Source: Neopestalotiopsis rosae
Lineage: Eukaryota > Ascomycota > Sordariomycetes > Amphisphaeriales > Sporocadaceae
DNA length: 64,000 nt
Assembly: GCA_023078685.1 (NCBI GenBank)
Contig: JALGAS010000003.1
Location: forward strand, 4,340,001-4,404,000
Reading direction: 5' to 3'
Position numbers and translations under genes: made by a program. This document shows, piece after piece, positions 1 to 10,356 of this stretch. Numbering within the stretch: the stretch's first letter is position 1; every line of letters starts with the position of its first letter. A model generated the notes under the pieces. The model ran no database searches and was not told the DNA's origin. It saw nothing but the letters and a program-made list of their open reading frames with translations.

Positions 1-801
1 GATACCTTGGTATAGAAAGCATGGTACTGCATGAATTCACTTGGTGACTCGAAGTATCGTCTCTTTTTATGAATACTGGTATGCACGGCCAGATATTATG
101 TTCATGTTGTAACCTAGGTCGAGGATATCTACGGTTTATTTATTTTCTACAACCTGGTGAGCAATAATGAGGCAGTATCATACTGGCCAATCACCATTGC
201 ACGTGTTGTCAATGAGGTTCACGGATGTAGGATCTCGGCCGTTTTCCCTACAAGCCCAGTCCATTTTGGTCGCTAGACACCGCAGTAGATGGCTCTGTCT
301 CCTTGGAAGCCGAGAGCTGAAAAGTTGGGAAAGTCGCAGCCATGAAGCCACTGCCATGTAACTGAAGAACCAAAATTGGAAAATGGCCAGAAAACTCACA
401 ACCTGGAGATTGTCGAACAGCCGACAGCGAATTTACCTTCCAGAGTACATACTGACGCAAGTTGGGCGACCCTGACTAGTAGCATAATAAACTGGGAAAA
501 TGTGTCGTAATCGCGATGTTGATGGCACAGAATGGTTGTACCAGGCAGATGAGTTTTCGGTAACATGGAAAGAACGATCCACGCCTGGATTTGCGATAAG
601 TCACGTCATTTGACACGAGTCCACGTCACAAAATGGTAAGATTGGAATATTTGATTCTTTAATTAATGTGTTTATTTCAATTTGCCCAATCAAAGCTCGC
701 TCTCGCCCTTTCTGTCTCCCCGTTAGGTATCATATCGCAAAGAACATTATCTCATAAGTTACATTGGGTCACAACCCTGTTTAATCGCTGTTTTCGCCAC
801 C
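1..801. other. Intergenic, no gene seen
   Basis: Left edge of the window. Only short overlapping open frames occur, with no recognisable domain, and no tRNA-like structure was seen. The right part is expected to contain the 3' UTR of the minus-strand phosphatase-like gene that ends at 802. Confidence 0.5.
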
Positions 802-2312
802 TTATGCCTTGACGGCTCCAGAAGAGCCAGCGGCCGTGGCAGCCGCCAGCGTCGACTTCTTGACGACCTTGAGGCCGGCGAGGAGGTAGACGAGGGCCTC
901 GACACCGAGGATGACGACAAGAGTGACGAGGGCGCCGATGACGCCGGCGACGGGGAGGGAGATGCCGTTGCCGCTGCCCGAGGTGGAAGAGCTCGAGGCG
1001 TCGCTGCCGCTGCTGCTACTGCTGGTGGCGTAGTCGGCGCACACGCCCGTCGAGTTGCCGCAGGCCTTGCACCAGTCGGCCGTGTCGGCAATGGCGAACT
1101 TGTTCATCTCGGAGACGAACGTGGACCAGGGGAGGAGGGTCTCGGACTGACCAAAGAGCGGGTAGGCGACGGGCTCATTGGTGGCGGCGGTGCCGTTGGC
1201 GAAAAGGAAGCGGACGGAGACGTCGGACGAGGCCGGGTAGCTGTCGCTCGTGACATTGTCGGCGTCGGCGACGAGCTCAAACACCATGGACGAGGCGTAG
1301 TCGACGACGCCGGTGAAGTTGTCCGAGACCTTTTGGAGCTGGGCCAAGCCGAAAAAGGACATGAAGCTCGCGTAGGCGCCAAACTGCACGGCCAGGGGCT
1401 GCTTGGACTTGCCCGTCAGCGTCGTGTTGAGCTGCGTCACGATCTGGCCGGCGAGGGTGGCGCCCGCCACGGCGCGGATCGTGTCCGTCTCGTTGTAGGC
1501 GAGACCCCACTCGTGCTCGTTGGCAAGCCAAAAGAGCTCGTTGAGCGTGTCGTTGGTCAGGAGATCCTCGGACGGGATCGTCGAGTTGTGGATGGTGGCC
1601 ACGTGAATATAATCATAGACTGTGTGTCATGGTTAATCACTCTGCGTTCTCGAGGCGAGTGCTAGCTCACAGAAAACTTACTTGTGTAGCCGTTCTTGAA
1701 AGAGGCCGCGCTAGAGGTAAAGGTTGTATTGATGACGGGCAGCAAGTCCTGGTAAAAGTCGCTGGTGCGGTTCAGAGTGCTCAGATACTCGGTCGAGCTG
1801 AGATAGTTGTTGGAGCTGACCACGGCGTTGCCGCATCCCGAGTTGCCCTGGAGCCAACTGCTGCTCTCGGCGTTGGAGGAAGAAGAGGCCGAGGCGACAG
1901 CGTTGATGGGGATATACTGGTAGCCGCTCAGGGTTCCCTCCACTGAGGAACCATTGGCCAGCGACTCAACGGACAAGTCGCCGACGGGCGGGTATACGCC
2001 CTGCATGAAAGCCTGGGCGGAACTCTGCAGCACCGTGTCGACCTGCGAAGTAATGGTCATTTGGCTCGCCACGGCAATGTCGTCGCTCAGCTTGTAAATA
2101 GGCGAGCTGGCGTCGGCCGCGACATAACGGTTGCGGTAGTAGGTGCCAGACTGGTAGACCTGCTCCTGGCCCAACGAGGTCAGGTTAGCCGGAGCGAGAG
2201 CCTTGGGCGTACGGTCTCCATGTCGGGAGAAGATGTAGACTCCGAGAATGGTCTCGGCGTTCACGGCGGCGGGGATGGCTGCGAGAGAAAGAAGAGCAAG
2301 CTGCTTGGCCAT
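802..2312 (-). CDS. Histidine-acid-phosphatase-like membrane protein
   Basis: Two exons, complement(join(802..1619,1682..2312)), give 482 residues. The 62-bp intron has donor GTAAGT and acceptor CAG, and the join keeps frame. The N-terminus is a signal peptide (MAKQLALLSLAAIPAAVNA). It is followed by RHGDRTPK near residue 30, the phosphate-binding and nucleophile-histidine motif of the histidine phosphatase superfamily (branch 2: acid phosphatases, phytases). Several N-x-S/T sites suit a secreted or surface domain. After a Ser/Gly-rich linker there is one long hydrophobic segment near the C-terminus and a short basic Ala-rich tail, so the protein is probably anchored in the plasma membrane with the phosphatase domain outside. 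Odd point: where the family usually has the proton-donor HD motif, the aligned stretch reads QFGAYASFMSFFGLA with no His-Asp. The substrate cannot be told, and activity is uncertain. Confidence 0.85.
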
Positions 2313-3497
2313 GGTTTTGTCTTGAAGCTCGGCTGCTGCTATGGTCTAGACACGCTTCCTCGATTCTGAATCAAGGACAGAAAACAGAAAAACACCGGGG
2401 AAAGGGAAACACAAAAAAGTTTGGAGCGGGCCGAATTGGTCATATATATAAAAAAGAATCTTACTCCAGCTGGGATCGTGTATACCCCGCCCAAAACCAC
2501 AGTAGCCACTCAAGACTTACAATAGTATGCACTTCGGGATATTGGAGCCGCAGAGAAAGCTCTCTTTGCAAGCCACGGCCTCGGAGACGGGCGGTCGCGG
2601 GACTCGGTCTTACAGAGAAGAAGAAGAGAGAGATCTAATAGGTAAGACCCTGTCCTACCATCCTACTTCTCACCATCTTAGCCGCCCAGCCAGCACACGC
2701 GAGGGACCAGAGACACCGCAAAAACAGCAGTCGATAGTAGTAGCAATGGTCCATTTCGCATCCCGCTGAAAGTAACAATCCACCATTGAAACAGTCGAGC
2801 CAATGGCAGCGGCCAAAGTCGAGGATAAGCTTGTCGACCCATTGGAGTTGAGCTCCCGATTCAGATCTAGCTCCGGAGCCATGGTGGAGAGAGTATGCAC
2901 GCCGAGACATTTTAACCTTGACCGGCACGAGGCGAGGGGCGTTGCCCTTGAGCTGCATACAAGAACATTTTTCAGAGCATTTCCGGGCATCTCCTATGCC
3001 CGGCTGCTACCGTACAAATGGAACGCTTGGACTTGACTGATCTCGGAAGATAAGATGGATCTGATTGTAAAAAGCCTTGTCAACTTGGCTGCAACCGAAT
3101 TTCTGATGAGTCAACGCAAAGTTGCCAACATACGATGTACGCAAGGATTATATTTCCCCAAAGCGCCATGATCTTGTCGAGTGGCCTACATTCTGTACGA
3201 GTTGCTACTATCTTCAGATTGATCCAAAATTGGCGAATATTTGACCTGGATAAAACACATAAGAACTAAGAGCTAATGTTTGCTCCAGAGACCACCATGG
3301 TCCGTTGTTTAGAGTGCCTGGACCGGTCTACTAAGATGCTAAGGGTTGCGGGAAGCGGATCTCAGCGGCGGCAGCAGGGTTCCACCACACCTCTAAACAG
3401 AACGAACTGCGTATTGTTCGAATTGAGTAATGGAGTTTTTAGTGGTATGAGACTATTATAATTCAGTCTCAGTCTCAATCTCAAGTCTCAGTCACTA
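2313..3497. other. Intergenic between phosphatase-like and F-box genes
   Basis: No supported gene. The left part is the promoter of the gene ending at 2312. At 3464-3492, just past the stop codon of the F-box gene, there is an imperfect GTCTCA hexamer repeat of about five units. Short open frames here lack domains. Confidence 0.5.
2441..2455 (-). promoter_or_regulatory. TATA-like element upstream of phosphatase-like gene
   Basis: An alternating TA tract followed by an A run on the plus strand reads as a TATA box on the minus strand. It lies about 130 bp upstream of the ATG at 2312. Placement is plausible for a fungal core promoter, but no transcript data are available. Confidence 0.35.
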
Positions 3498-5315
3498 TCA
3501 AAAGCGCACTACTGTGATTTTGCCCTCCATATCCTCGCCCACGAGCCAGCGCTCGTCACCGCAGATGCGACCCTTGCCCATCAGCTCACCCCACATGTCG
3601 TCCGTGAATCTGACCTCGTCGCCGTCGCCGCCGCCGCCGTCGTGGCCGTCGGCGTCTTCTGTGGTTGCTGCTTGGACGCTGATGCGCGGCAGGACAAAGA
3701 CGGAGAGGGCCTCGACCATGAAGCACTGCCGGGCCACGATGCGCACCCCGGCCGCGGCGTCGACCATTTCGCTCATGGTCAGGTAGGGGAATTCTTCGTG
3801 TCGCCAACACGGCGCGAATCCCGGCCAGTCCTTGGTGTAAGTAGTTGTAGTAGTTGTATTTGTAGTCGTCGCCGTTGTCGTCTGTGTCGACGAATCTTGG
3901 TCTTGACTTGCGCCTCCTCCTCCTCCTCCGCGGAGCCGGGCCATGGACCCGGACCGGGGACAAAAGGAAAGGTGAACGTCCCCGTCGGCGCAGCACTCAT
4001 CGAACCATCTGGGGCCCATGCTGACAATGGCGAACCCGGTGCAGCGGACCAAGTGGTGCCGCGGAGGTACAAGCGAAGACTGCGGCCCCGCCAGCCAGCG
4101 ATGTTCCTCCTCGTGGACATAGACATTGTGCTCGTCGAGGAGAATCTGCCTAAACGAGGGCGTATCGCGCTGGCGGAGGCCCAGGAAGTCCAGATCCCGC
4201 CAGCTGAGCCGCCGGACCACGTGCGGTCCCAGGTCCACGTCGGGCTTGTCGCGGCCCGTCGGGTCCGCAGAAGGGCAGTACCGCGACGGAAACGAAATGT
4301 CCCATATCGTAAACTGCTCCGGGGGGTCCGCCTCCTCCCACGGCGACCGGTTCGGCTGCCACGTGTACAGCGCGTAGTGCGTGGCCGTGTGCGCCGAGAA
4401 GAAGCGGTCCACGCGGTTCAGCGGGAAGCCCAGGAAGTGAATCTTCCACTCGGACCGGAACGTGATGCTCCACTTGTTACAGGCCGGGCCGCCCAGCAGC
4501 AGCGGCTCCGAGCGGACGACGGAGAACCTGGGCGACCTCGACGAGGACCGCTGCGGCGCGCACCTCTCCACGTCAAAGGCCGTGGCAAAGTGCCGGTGGA
4601 CCGTCTCCTCGTCGTTAAGCTGGTGGTACGGCTCGCGCTCGCACCACTCAAATATGAGCACCCCGCAGGCCAAGCGGGTGCGCCTGATGGTTTTATTGAT
4701 GGCGTCGAAGGGCACCGGAAAGGTGGTGCGCGTCTCCAGATCGTGAGCACAGTAATGCCCGTCCGCGTCGGGGTAAATGATGAGGCCATCGGCCATGCAC
4801 CATACCGGGTCCGGGTGCGAAAAGGGGGCCGTGTAGTCGTTGAAATGCAATAACCTGCTCCAGGGTGCCACATCGTAAAACGTCCTGCTGTCCTTGTCCT
4901 GCTTGGCGATCCCAATCTTCTCCGTGCTCCTGGGCTTGGCGGCCCGGAGGTGGTGATACCGTCGCGCCACCTCGGCGTACATGGCCGTCCGGTCCGACCG
5001 CGCAGAGGCGGTGGACTCCGTCTGTAGCTCCCGCGAGCGGGGAAAGTGTAGCTTCATCAAGTACCAGGCGACATCTTCCGAGGCAAATGTCTGCTGCCAG
5101 GCCCGGGACACGCGGTGACATATGAACGTGTCCTCTGGAGACAAGTATGAAATAATAAGCAGGAACAGGTCGCTAGGCAGATCAACTAGCTGTTGTCTGT
5201 TTTGACTGTCCCTTGCATCGGACTGATTGTACTTGTCGCCATCCTTCTTTACCACCATTATGGTCTGTCGTGAGCATGAGAGTTGCTGCTTATTGAAGTC
5301 GGGTGTGGCGAACAT
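3498..5315 (-). CDS. F-box domain protein
   Basis: A single uninterrupted frame of 605 residues. An F-box lies at about residues 44-90 (LVDLPSDLFLLIISYLSPEDTF and following), the Skp1-binding module of SCF ubiquitin ligases, so the protein likely acts as a substrate receptor. The rest resembles the long C-terminal regions of fungal F-box proteins, with no WD40 or LRR repeats that I can recognise. Low-complexity inserts occur: a Gly run, a Thr-rich run encoded by ACT/ACC-type repeats (plus-strand 3836-3890) and a Gly/Asp-rich stretch. The first ATG is at 5315; a second in-frame Met (residue 20, ATG at 5258) precedes MVVKKDGD and could be the true start. The substrate is unknown. Confidence 0.85.
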   Translation of the reverse strand: MFATPDFNKQQLSCSRQTIMVVKKDGDKYNQSDARDSQNRQQLVDLPSDLFLLIISYLSPEDTFICHRVSRAWQQTFASEDVAWYLMKLHFPRSRELQTESTASARSDRTAMYAEVARRYHHLRAAKPRSTEKIGIAKQDKDSRTFYDVAPWSRLLHFNDYTAPFSHPDPVWCMADGLIIYPDADGHYCAHDLETRTTFPVPFDAINKTIRRTRLACGVLIFEWCEREPYHQLNDEETVHRHFATAFDVERCAPQRSSSRSPRFSVVRSEPLLLGGPACNKWSITFRSEWKIHFLGFPLNRVDRFFSAHTATHYALYTWQPNRSPWEEADPPEQFTIWDISFPSRYCPSADPTGRDKPDVDLGPHVVRRLSWRDLDFLGLRQRDTPSFRQILLDEHNVYVHEEEHRWLAGPQSSLVPPRHHLVRCTGFAIVSMGPRWFDECCADGDVHLSFCPRSGSMARLRGGGGGGASQDQDSSTQTTTATTTNTTTTTTYTKDWPGFAPCWRHEEFPYLTMSEMVDAAAGVRIVARQCFMVEALSVFVLPRISVQAATTEDADGHDGGGGDGDEVRFTDDMWGELMGKGRICGDERWLVGEDMEGKITVVRF

Positions 5316-5754
5316 GGGGGTAGTATTATAGTGTAAGTGGGTAGGTATGTAGGTGGTGGTGGTCTGTCACTTCGACTCACTTTACCTACCTTATGGCGGC
5401 GGCTGAATCATCACGACGACGCCTTGCCACTACGCAGTGTTTCAGCTTACGCAGTATGCCGTTGAACAAATAATTCACTGCATTCTCACAATTAAACGGA
5501 TTTTGGTCGCATGCACAAACTCTCATGGTAATTTATCGCTGATTTGTTGTCACGACAAACTCGCAACCACAGCTCATTGAATTTACTACTTCATGAGCAA
5601 TTAGACTAAACATGTCACAAATGTAAATCATAAAAACATAACGCTTTCCATGCCATTCATTGCACGTAACCCGAACAAATCTGGTAATTCTTTCAACTTT
5701 TTTTCAATTTCCCATTTATATCTCATGATAAAGGTATACCCCTCGACCAATCGC
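5316..5754. other. Intergenic
   Basis: Promoter side of the F-box gene and 3' side of the dehydrogenase gene. TAGGTA/TACCTA-type motifs lie at about 5339-5395. No gene seen. Confidence 0.5.
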
Positions 5755-7541
5755 TTAGCTGTGAGTAGGCATGGCGACATCGGCCTTGGTCGAGATGGCA
5801 TCCGAGGCGGCCCACATGGCCGTGACGGTCTTGTATTGTGTGTAAAAGTTGATACCGGGACGTCCGTAGAACGTGTTTGCACCTCCACCAGCAATACTCT
5901 TCTTGTTACCAGTGAAGGAGAACATGGGCAGCGGGACGGGGATCGGCACGTTGATACCAATCTGACCAGCCTCGATCCGCTTGCGGAACGTCTCGGCCGT
6001 GGCACCAGACTTGGTGAAGATGGCAGTGCCGTTACCATACTCGTTCTTGTTGATGAGCTCAATGGCGTCATCGAGCGTGGGCACGTTGAGACAGACCAAG
6101 ACTGGGCCAAAGATCTCCTCGGTGTAACACTTCATCTCGGGGGTCACATTGCTGATAATGGTTGGGCCCACCCAATTGCCGTTGGGGTACTTCTCGGGCT
6201 TGAAGCCACGACCATCGAGAAGAATGGTTGCACCCTCCTCTTCTGCGCTGGCAATGAGGCTCTCGATTCTCGCCTTACTGTGCGGCGAGATGACGGGGCC
6301 AAGATCGGCGCCCTGCTCAAATCCGCCATTCACCTGCAGGCCCTTGGCGAGCTCAGCCAGTTCCGGCAGCCACTCCTTGGTCTCGCCAACCATGACCAGA
6401 GTGCTGAGAGCCATGCATCTCTGGCCGGCGGCACCAAAGGCGGCACCGACGACCGAGTTGAGGAATTGGTTCTTGTTGGCATCGGGCAGGACGGCTGCGT
6501 GGTTCTTGGCACCAAGATTGGCCTGGACACGCTTGCCATTGGCCGAGCCGCGGGAAAAAATGTATTCACCAGCCTTGTTGCCGCCGACAAAGCTAATGGC
6601 CTTGATTTCGGGGGCGTCCAGGATGAAATCCACAGTTCGGTGGGCGCCGTGGACAATGTTGATAACACCCGGAGGGAAGCCGGCCTTTTGCGCTAGCTCG
6701 GCTAGGATCATGGCTGCACCAGGATCCCTCTCGGACGGCTTCAAGATAAGGGTGTTACCAGTGACGGTAGCAATAGGAATACACCACAGGGGAATCATGG
6801 CAGGAAAGTCTGTTGGACAGTGGTTAGTTATAACGTGTCATGTAGACAACAAGCAGGAGAATGAATCTCGGTATACGCACTGAAAGGGCAGATGGCAGCA
6901 GTGACGCCGAGTGGCTCCCTATACGTCCTGGTCTCCATGTCCTTGGCAACCTCGAGCACTTCGCCCTTGAGCAGCTCTGGAGCACCGCAAGCAGCCTCAG
7001 CAACCTGCAATCCTCGGAGCACATCACCCTTGGCATCGGCAAACGTCTTGCCCTGCTCGAGGGTGATGCTGGCAGCGAGGCGGTCCCAGTTTTCGCGGAC
7101 CAAGCCCACAAACTTGAACATGATCTGCTGCCTCGCCAGCACGCTCATGTTGCGCCAGGCCGGGAAGGCCTTTTGGGCGCTGTCCACGGCGGCCTGCAGC
7201 TCGGCATCGGTGGACTGGGGGACTCTGGTGACGAGGTTGTTGGTGGCCGGGTCGTGTAAGTCGATCCACTTGTCGGCGCTCGACGCCTTGAACTCATTGT
7301 CAATGAACCATGGCGTGTCCTCGGGCTGCGAGATCTGCTCGTGTGTCTGGGGGAAGCTCGTGGCCGTGGACTGGAGCGAGAAGGAGCGCAGGTGCTGGGT
7401 GGTGGCGGCGATGCGGCGCGCAGCGATGGAGGCTCGGGAAGCCATCCTGGGGTAGTTGGAAGTAGCTGCTGTGGGGAGTCGTCTAGAGGCGCTGCGTCCG
7501 GCGGCCGCGGTGATGCTACGAGCGACGGAGAGACGCTGCAT
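5755..7541 (-). CDS. Methylmalonate-semialdehyde dehydrogenase (CoA-acylating), mitochondrial
   Basis: Complement(join(5755..6809,6881..7541)), 571 residues. The 71-bp intron has an unusual donor (GTGCGT), branch site AACTAAC and acceptor CAG. The enzyme oxidises methylmalonate semialdehyde and malonate semialdehyde to propionyl-CoA and acetyl-CoA in valine and beta-alanine catabolism. The N-terminus from ATG 7541 ([21 protein letters not shown]) is basic and Ser/Ala-rich, as in a mitochondrial targeting peptide. The open frame extends about 25 codons further upstream but without an ATG, so 7541 is chosen. Aldehyde-dehydrogenase hallmarks include [13 protein letters not shown] for nucleotide binding and the catalytic cysteine in GQRCMALS. 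The C-terminus ([21 protein letters not shown]) is full length for the family. Confidence 0.95.
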
Positions 7542-8719
7542 CTTCTGTTTGTTCAGAAATGGGGGAAAAGGGAAAACAAAACAAAACAAATTACAATGGG
7601 TAGATAGGCTTTCCAATTGGGATCAGCCAAGTCTCTCGATCCGTCCAAGCTCTCGTTTAAGTCACACTCTCAATTTCTCGGGGCGAACCAGCCTCCTGTC
7701 ATGTGGTGGTGGTTTTAATGTAATTCGGCTTCGCTTCGCTTGAAGCCGATATCAACCTGCCGCTATCGGGCGGACACCGCTGGACTTAAGTACAGATTAC
7801 AGGCCCTTTTACCAGCACCTACATCACCTACGGTTTAGCTGGGTCTCACGGCGAACTACGGCTAAGGGTCCGGTTGTGATGTCGTCTCACCTCCCCCCAG
7901 GTAAGAGTGTGGGGTAATCTGGGTGCTGGGGGGGAAGGGTTCCGCGGCAAACCGTCAGTGTCCGCCTATGGCCGTGGGCCTAATCGGGGTTCTAGCTGTG
8001 TTATTGGAAACCTTTTCCGACGCGTTTGGCCTTGTGGGATCCGTCAATGCATCCATCGCACTGGACTTTTTGTACAGAGGTGGGTTAGGTCCAAGATACC
8101 TTGGTAAATGGTTAGAAATCGATCGAGATAAGCTGACTCACGCATGGGCATTCCTTTTTCGGTCGGACACAGCCAAACTCGAAATCACGGATAGGTAATA
8201 ATGGACAATTGGTCGGCATCTCAGTCCTATCAGTAAAACAGCCCGCCGGACTATTCTGTTGTTGTCATGGGTACTTTGTAATGCACCGTGCCTCACTTAC
8301 GTATGGCCTATTCGACTATGCGGTAGCAGGATTCTTGGCCATTGCCTATTTAGTGCGTTTGGCGAGGACCACCACCACCAGACTGATTACCTTGACTATT
8401 GCCGCTAGCTATCTACAATTGTACGTCCGTGCTAGGTACTGAGCCATGAAATTGGAACGTGATCAATATTTCTGGTTCAACAGGTGTGCATTCATCAAAT
8501 GGACGCAGACACGCCGTTTGGAACGGCGGGGTGTGCTGACAGAAGAATGAAAAAACATCGAGGTGTAGAGAAAAAAGATAAAGGCGTGATGCAATGGTAA
8601 ATACAGTATTCGTTACGCGATTTCTATTTCCTGCCGCCAACCAGCATGTCTGTACTAAAACAACCAACCACTGAGCTCTCCACCCATCCTTACAAGAATG
8701 CAAAATCTGAGCACATGCA
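7542..8719. other. Intergenic, promoter of dehydrogenase gene
   Basis: No gene seen. It contains a perfect 8-bp inverted repeat (TCGGCTTC at 7725-7732, GAAGCCGA at 7742-7749, 9-nt loop) and, at 7911-7939 on the plus strand, four closely spaced G runs with loops of 6, 4 and 2 nt that fit a G-quadruplex pattern. Neither has a known role. Confidence 0.5.
7574..7590. repeat. Short AAAAC repeat in dehydrogenase leader
   Basis: Three to four tandem AAAAC-like units in the 5' leader, about 35 bp upstream of the ATG at 7541. Probably simple sequence in the untranslated leader. Confidence 0.5.
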
Positions 8720-10356
8720 TCAGTTGTTCTCGAAACTATACTTGAGCCAGCCGCCCAGTGCCTTCAAGCTTTCCCACCGCACATTCTCGTCCGAGTCCTG
8801 CATCAACTCCATGATTCGAGTCTTGAGACCAAGCTTCTCGAGCTGGAACCGCTTCTCTGGCACCTCCTTGACCAAGGCACCAACGTCGTTGCAAGCAATG
8901 GCCAACACGGCCTTGTCATTGTCCCATGGCTTCTTCATGATTTCGGCCAGTTTACGAGGGATCTCTCCTGTCTCGTATTCCAGAATCTTTCGCGAGTTCT
9001 CTGCCCAGAATGTGGCGTTTCGGTGAGGCGGCGACCATCTTAGATGCCCAGAGCGAACTTCGGCAACATATTCATCAAGTGTCGTCTTGGTAGTCGTGTA
9101 CTCCTCCAGCATTTCCTTTAATCTATCTAGATCCTCCTGCAGATCAGGATCCGACAGGTGTCGTCCATTGACATTCTGAAGCAATGCAGGCAGCCTGGCC
9201 AAGACAGCCGTAGGAAGTAGAGAGCTAGGGTTCGTGCTAAGGAGGTTGTACAGCGTCGAAAGTATTAAACGTGTAGTCTTCTCCTTTGGTGATAATCGTA
9301 GGAGTTGCGTGTAAAGCAGTATGATATCGTATTCGCTGGTAGAATCGTTAGCATTTCGCCTTTTGCCATTGATTGACGTGCAGTGACATGACCTACTCAT
9401 CCATTTCGTCTCCAATTTCTTCGGCCTCAAAGCTCAACTGCCACATGACGAGGAGCACATGGTACAGGAGCTGCAGTCCGACGCCGCCGCTCAGAGAGCC
9501 CTCAAAGCCACCGGCCCGGCCAGAGGTATTACCACTCCACAGGCTGGCGGAAGAGTCTGCTCCAATGCCAGCAGCCTTTCTCAGAATTTCGATAAGAGGT
9601 GCCACCGTCTCGCTTCGCTGCTTCCAGAAGAGTTGTCGAGAGGCCTGGCCGTATAAGAGGGACGAATACTCGGTCACAGCGATATCTTGTAAGCCGGCAT
9701 CGTTTGTGTTCTTGGCCATGCCGCAGAGGTAGCTCAAAATCAAGGGCAGAGCCCGCTCGGTCGATGACGACTCATCCTTAGACTGAGCCATCAAAGTCGC
9801 AAGCACGGTAGATGTGAGCAAAGGAACAGGGTCTTCAGGGTTGTTGGAGTGCGCCAGGAGCGGCAGGAAATGCTTGTAGGGATCCGGATTCTTGAATAAC
9901 GCCTTTGCGAGAGTCGGCACGCCTATGAAGCCTAGGTCAGCATGCATGCCAGGTAGAAGAGACGGCATTTGGAACGCAGTTGCCAATATCGGGCGTCGCT
10001 AATTTTGGTTGCCCGATAGCTTTGAAGGAGAAGGAGCAAGGCCTTGGATAATATGGCATACTTTCAAGCAGATCGTTTAAGAGCACGAGAATGTACTGCA
10101 CCACATCTGTACGCTTGCTTGCGGACTCGAGCACGCTGGGGCTGTCCTCGCCGCCGACGAACAGAGCTCGGTAGCCATCAAGGTCAGACTCGACGACCTG
10201 TTTTCTCTGGTCCTTTCTGACCTTGTCGACGGCCCGGATCTTGGCCAGCTGTCCCTCGTTCAGGGTGTTGGCTCTAACAGCGCCATCCCAAGGAATCGGG
10301 CGCTGGCGAATGTTGTTTTGCAACGAGCCCAGATAAGGGGGAGGATCGAGCGACAT
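8720..10356 (-). CDS. vma13: V-type proton ATPase subunit H (VMA13)
   Basis: Three exons, complement(join(8720..9335,9397..9922,10062..10356)), 478 residues, the usual length. Subunit H sits on the V1 sector at the vacuolar membrane and links it to Vo, allowing ATP-driven proton pumping and silencing free V1. Recognised by the N-terminal MSLDPPPYLGSLQNNIRQRPIPWDG, the central EYDIILLYTQLLRLSPKEKTT stretch and the C-terminal domain (HRNATFWAENSRKILE to LGGWLKYSFENN), an all-helical armadillo-like fold in the family. The frame extends six codons upstream only with a GTG, so ATG 10356 is chosen. Intron 1 (139 bp) has two nearby AGs; I chose ATAG at 9923, giving ESVPTLAKALF, but an AG about 10 bases upstream would add three residues. 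Intron 2 is 61 bp. Confidence 0.93.

Noticed and set aside
3642..4853. 403-codon open frame on the plus strand
   Set aside because: It is fully antisense to the F-box gene. It is Arg/Pro/Val-rich and domainless, as expected from strong GC codon bias of the real gene, and it does not look like a protein.
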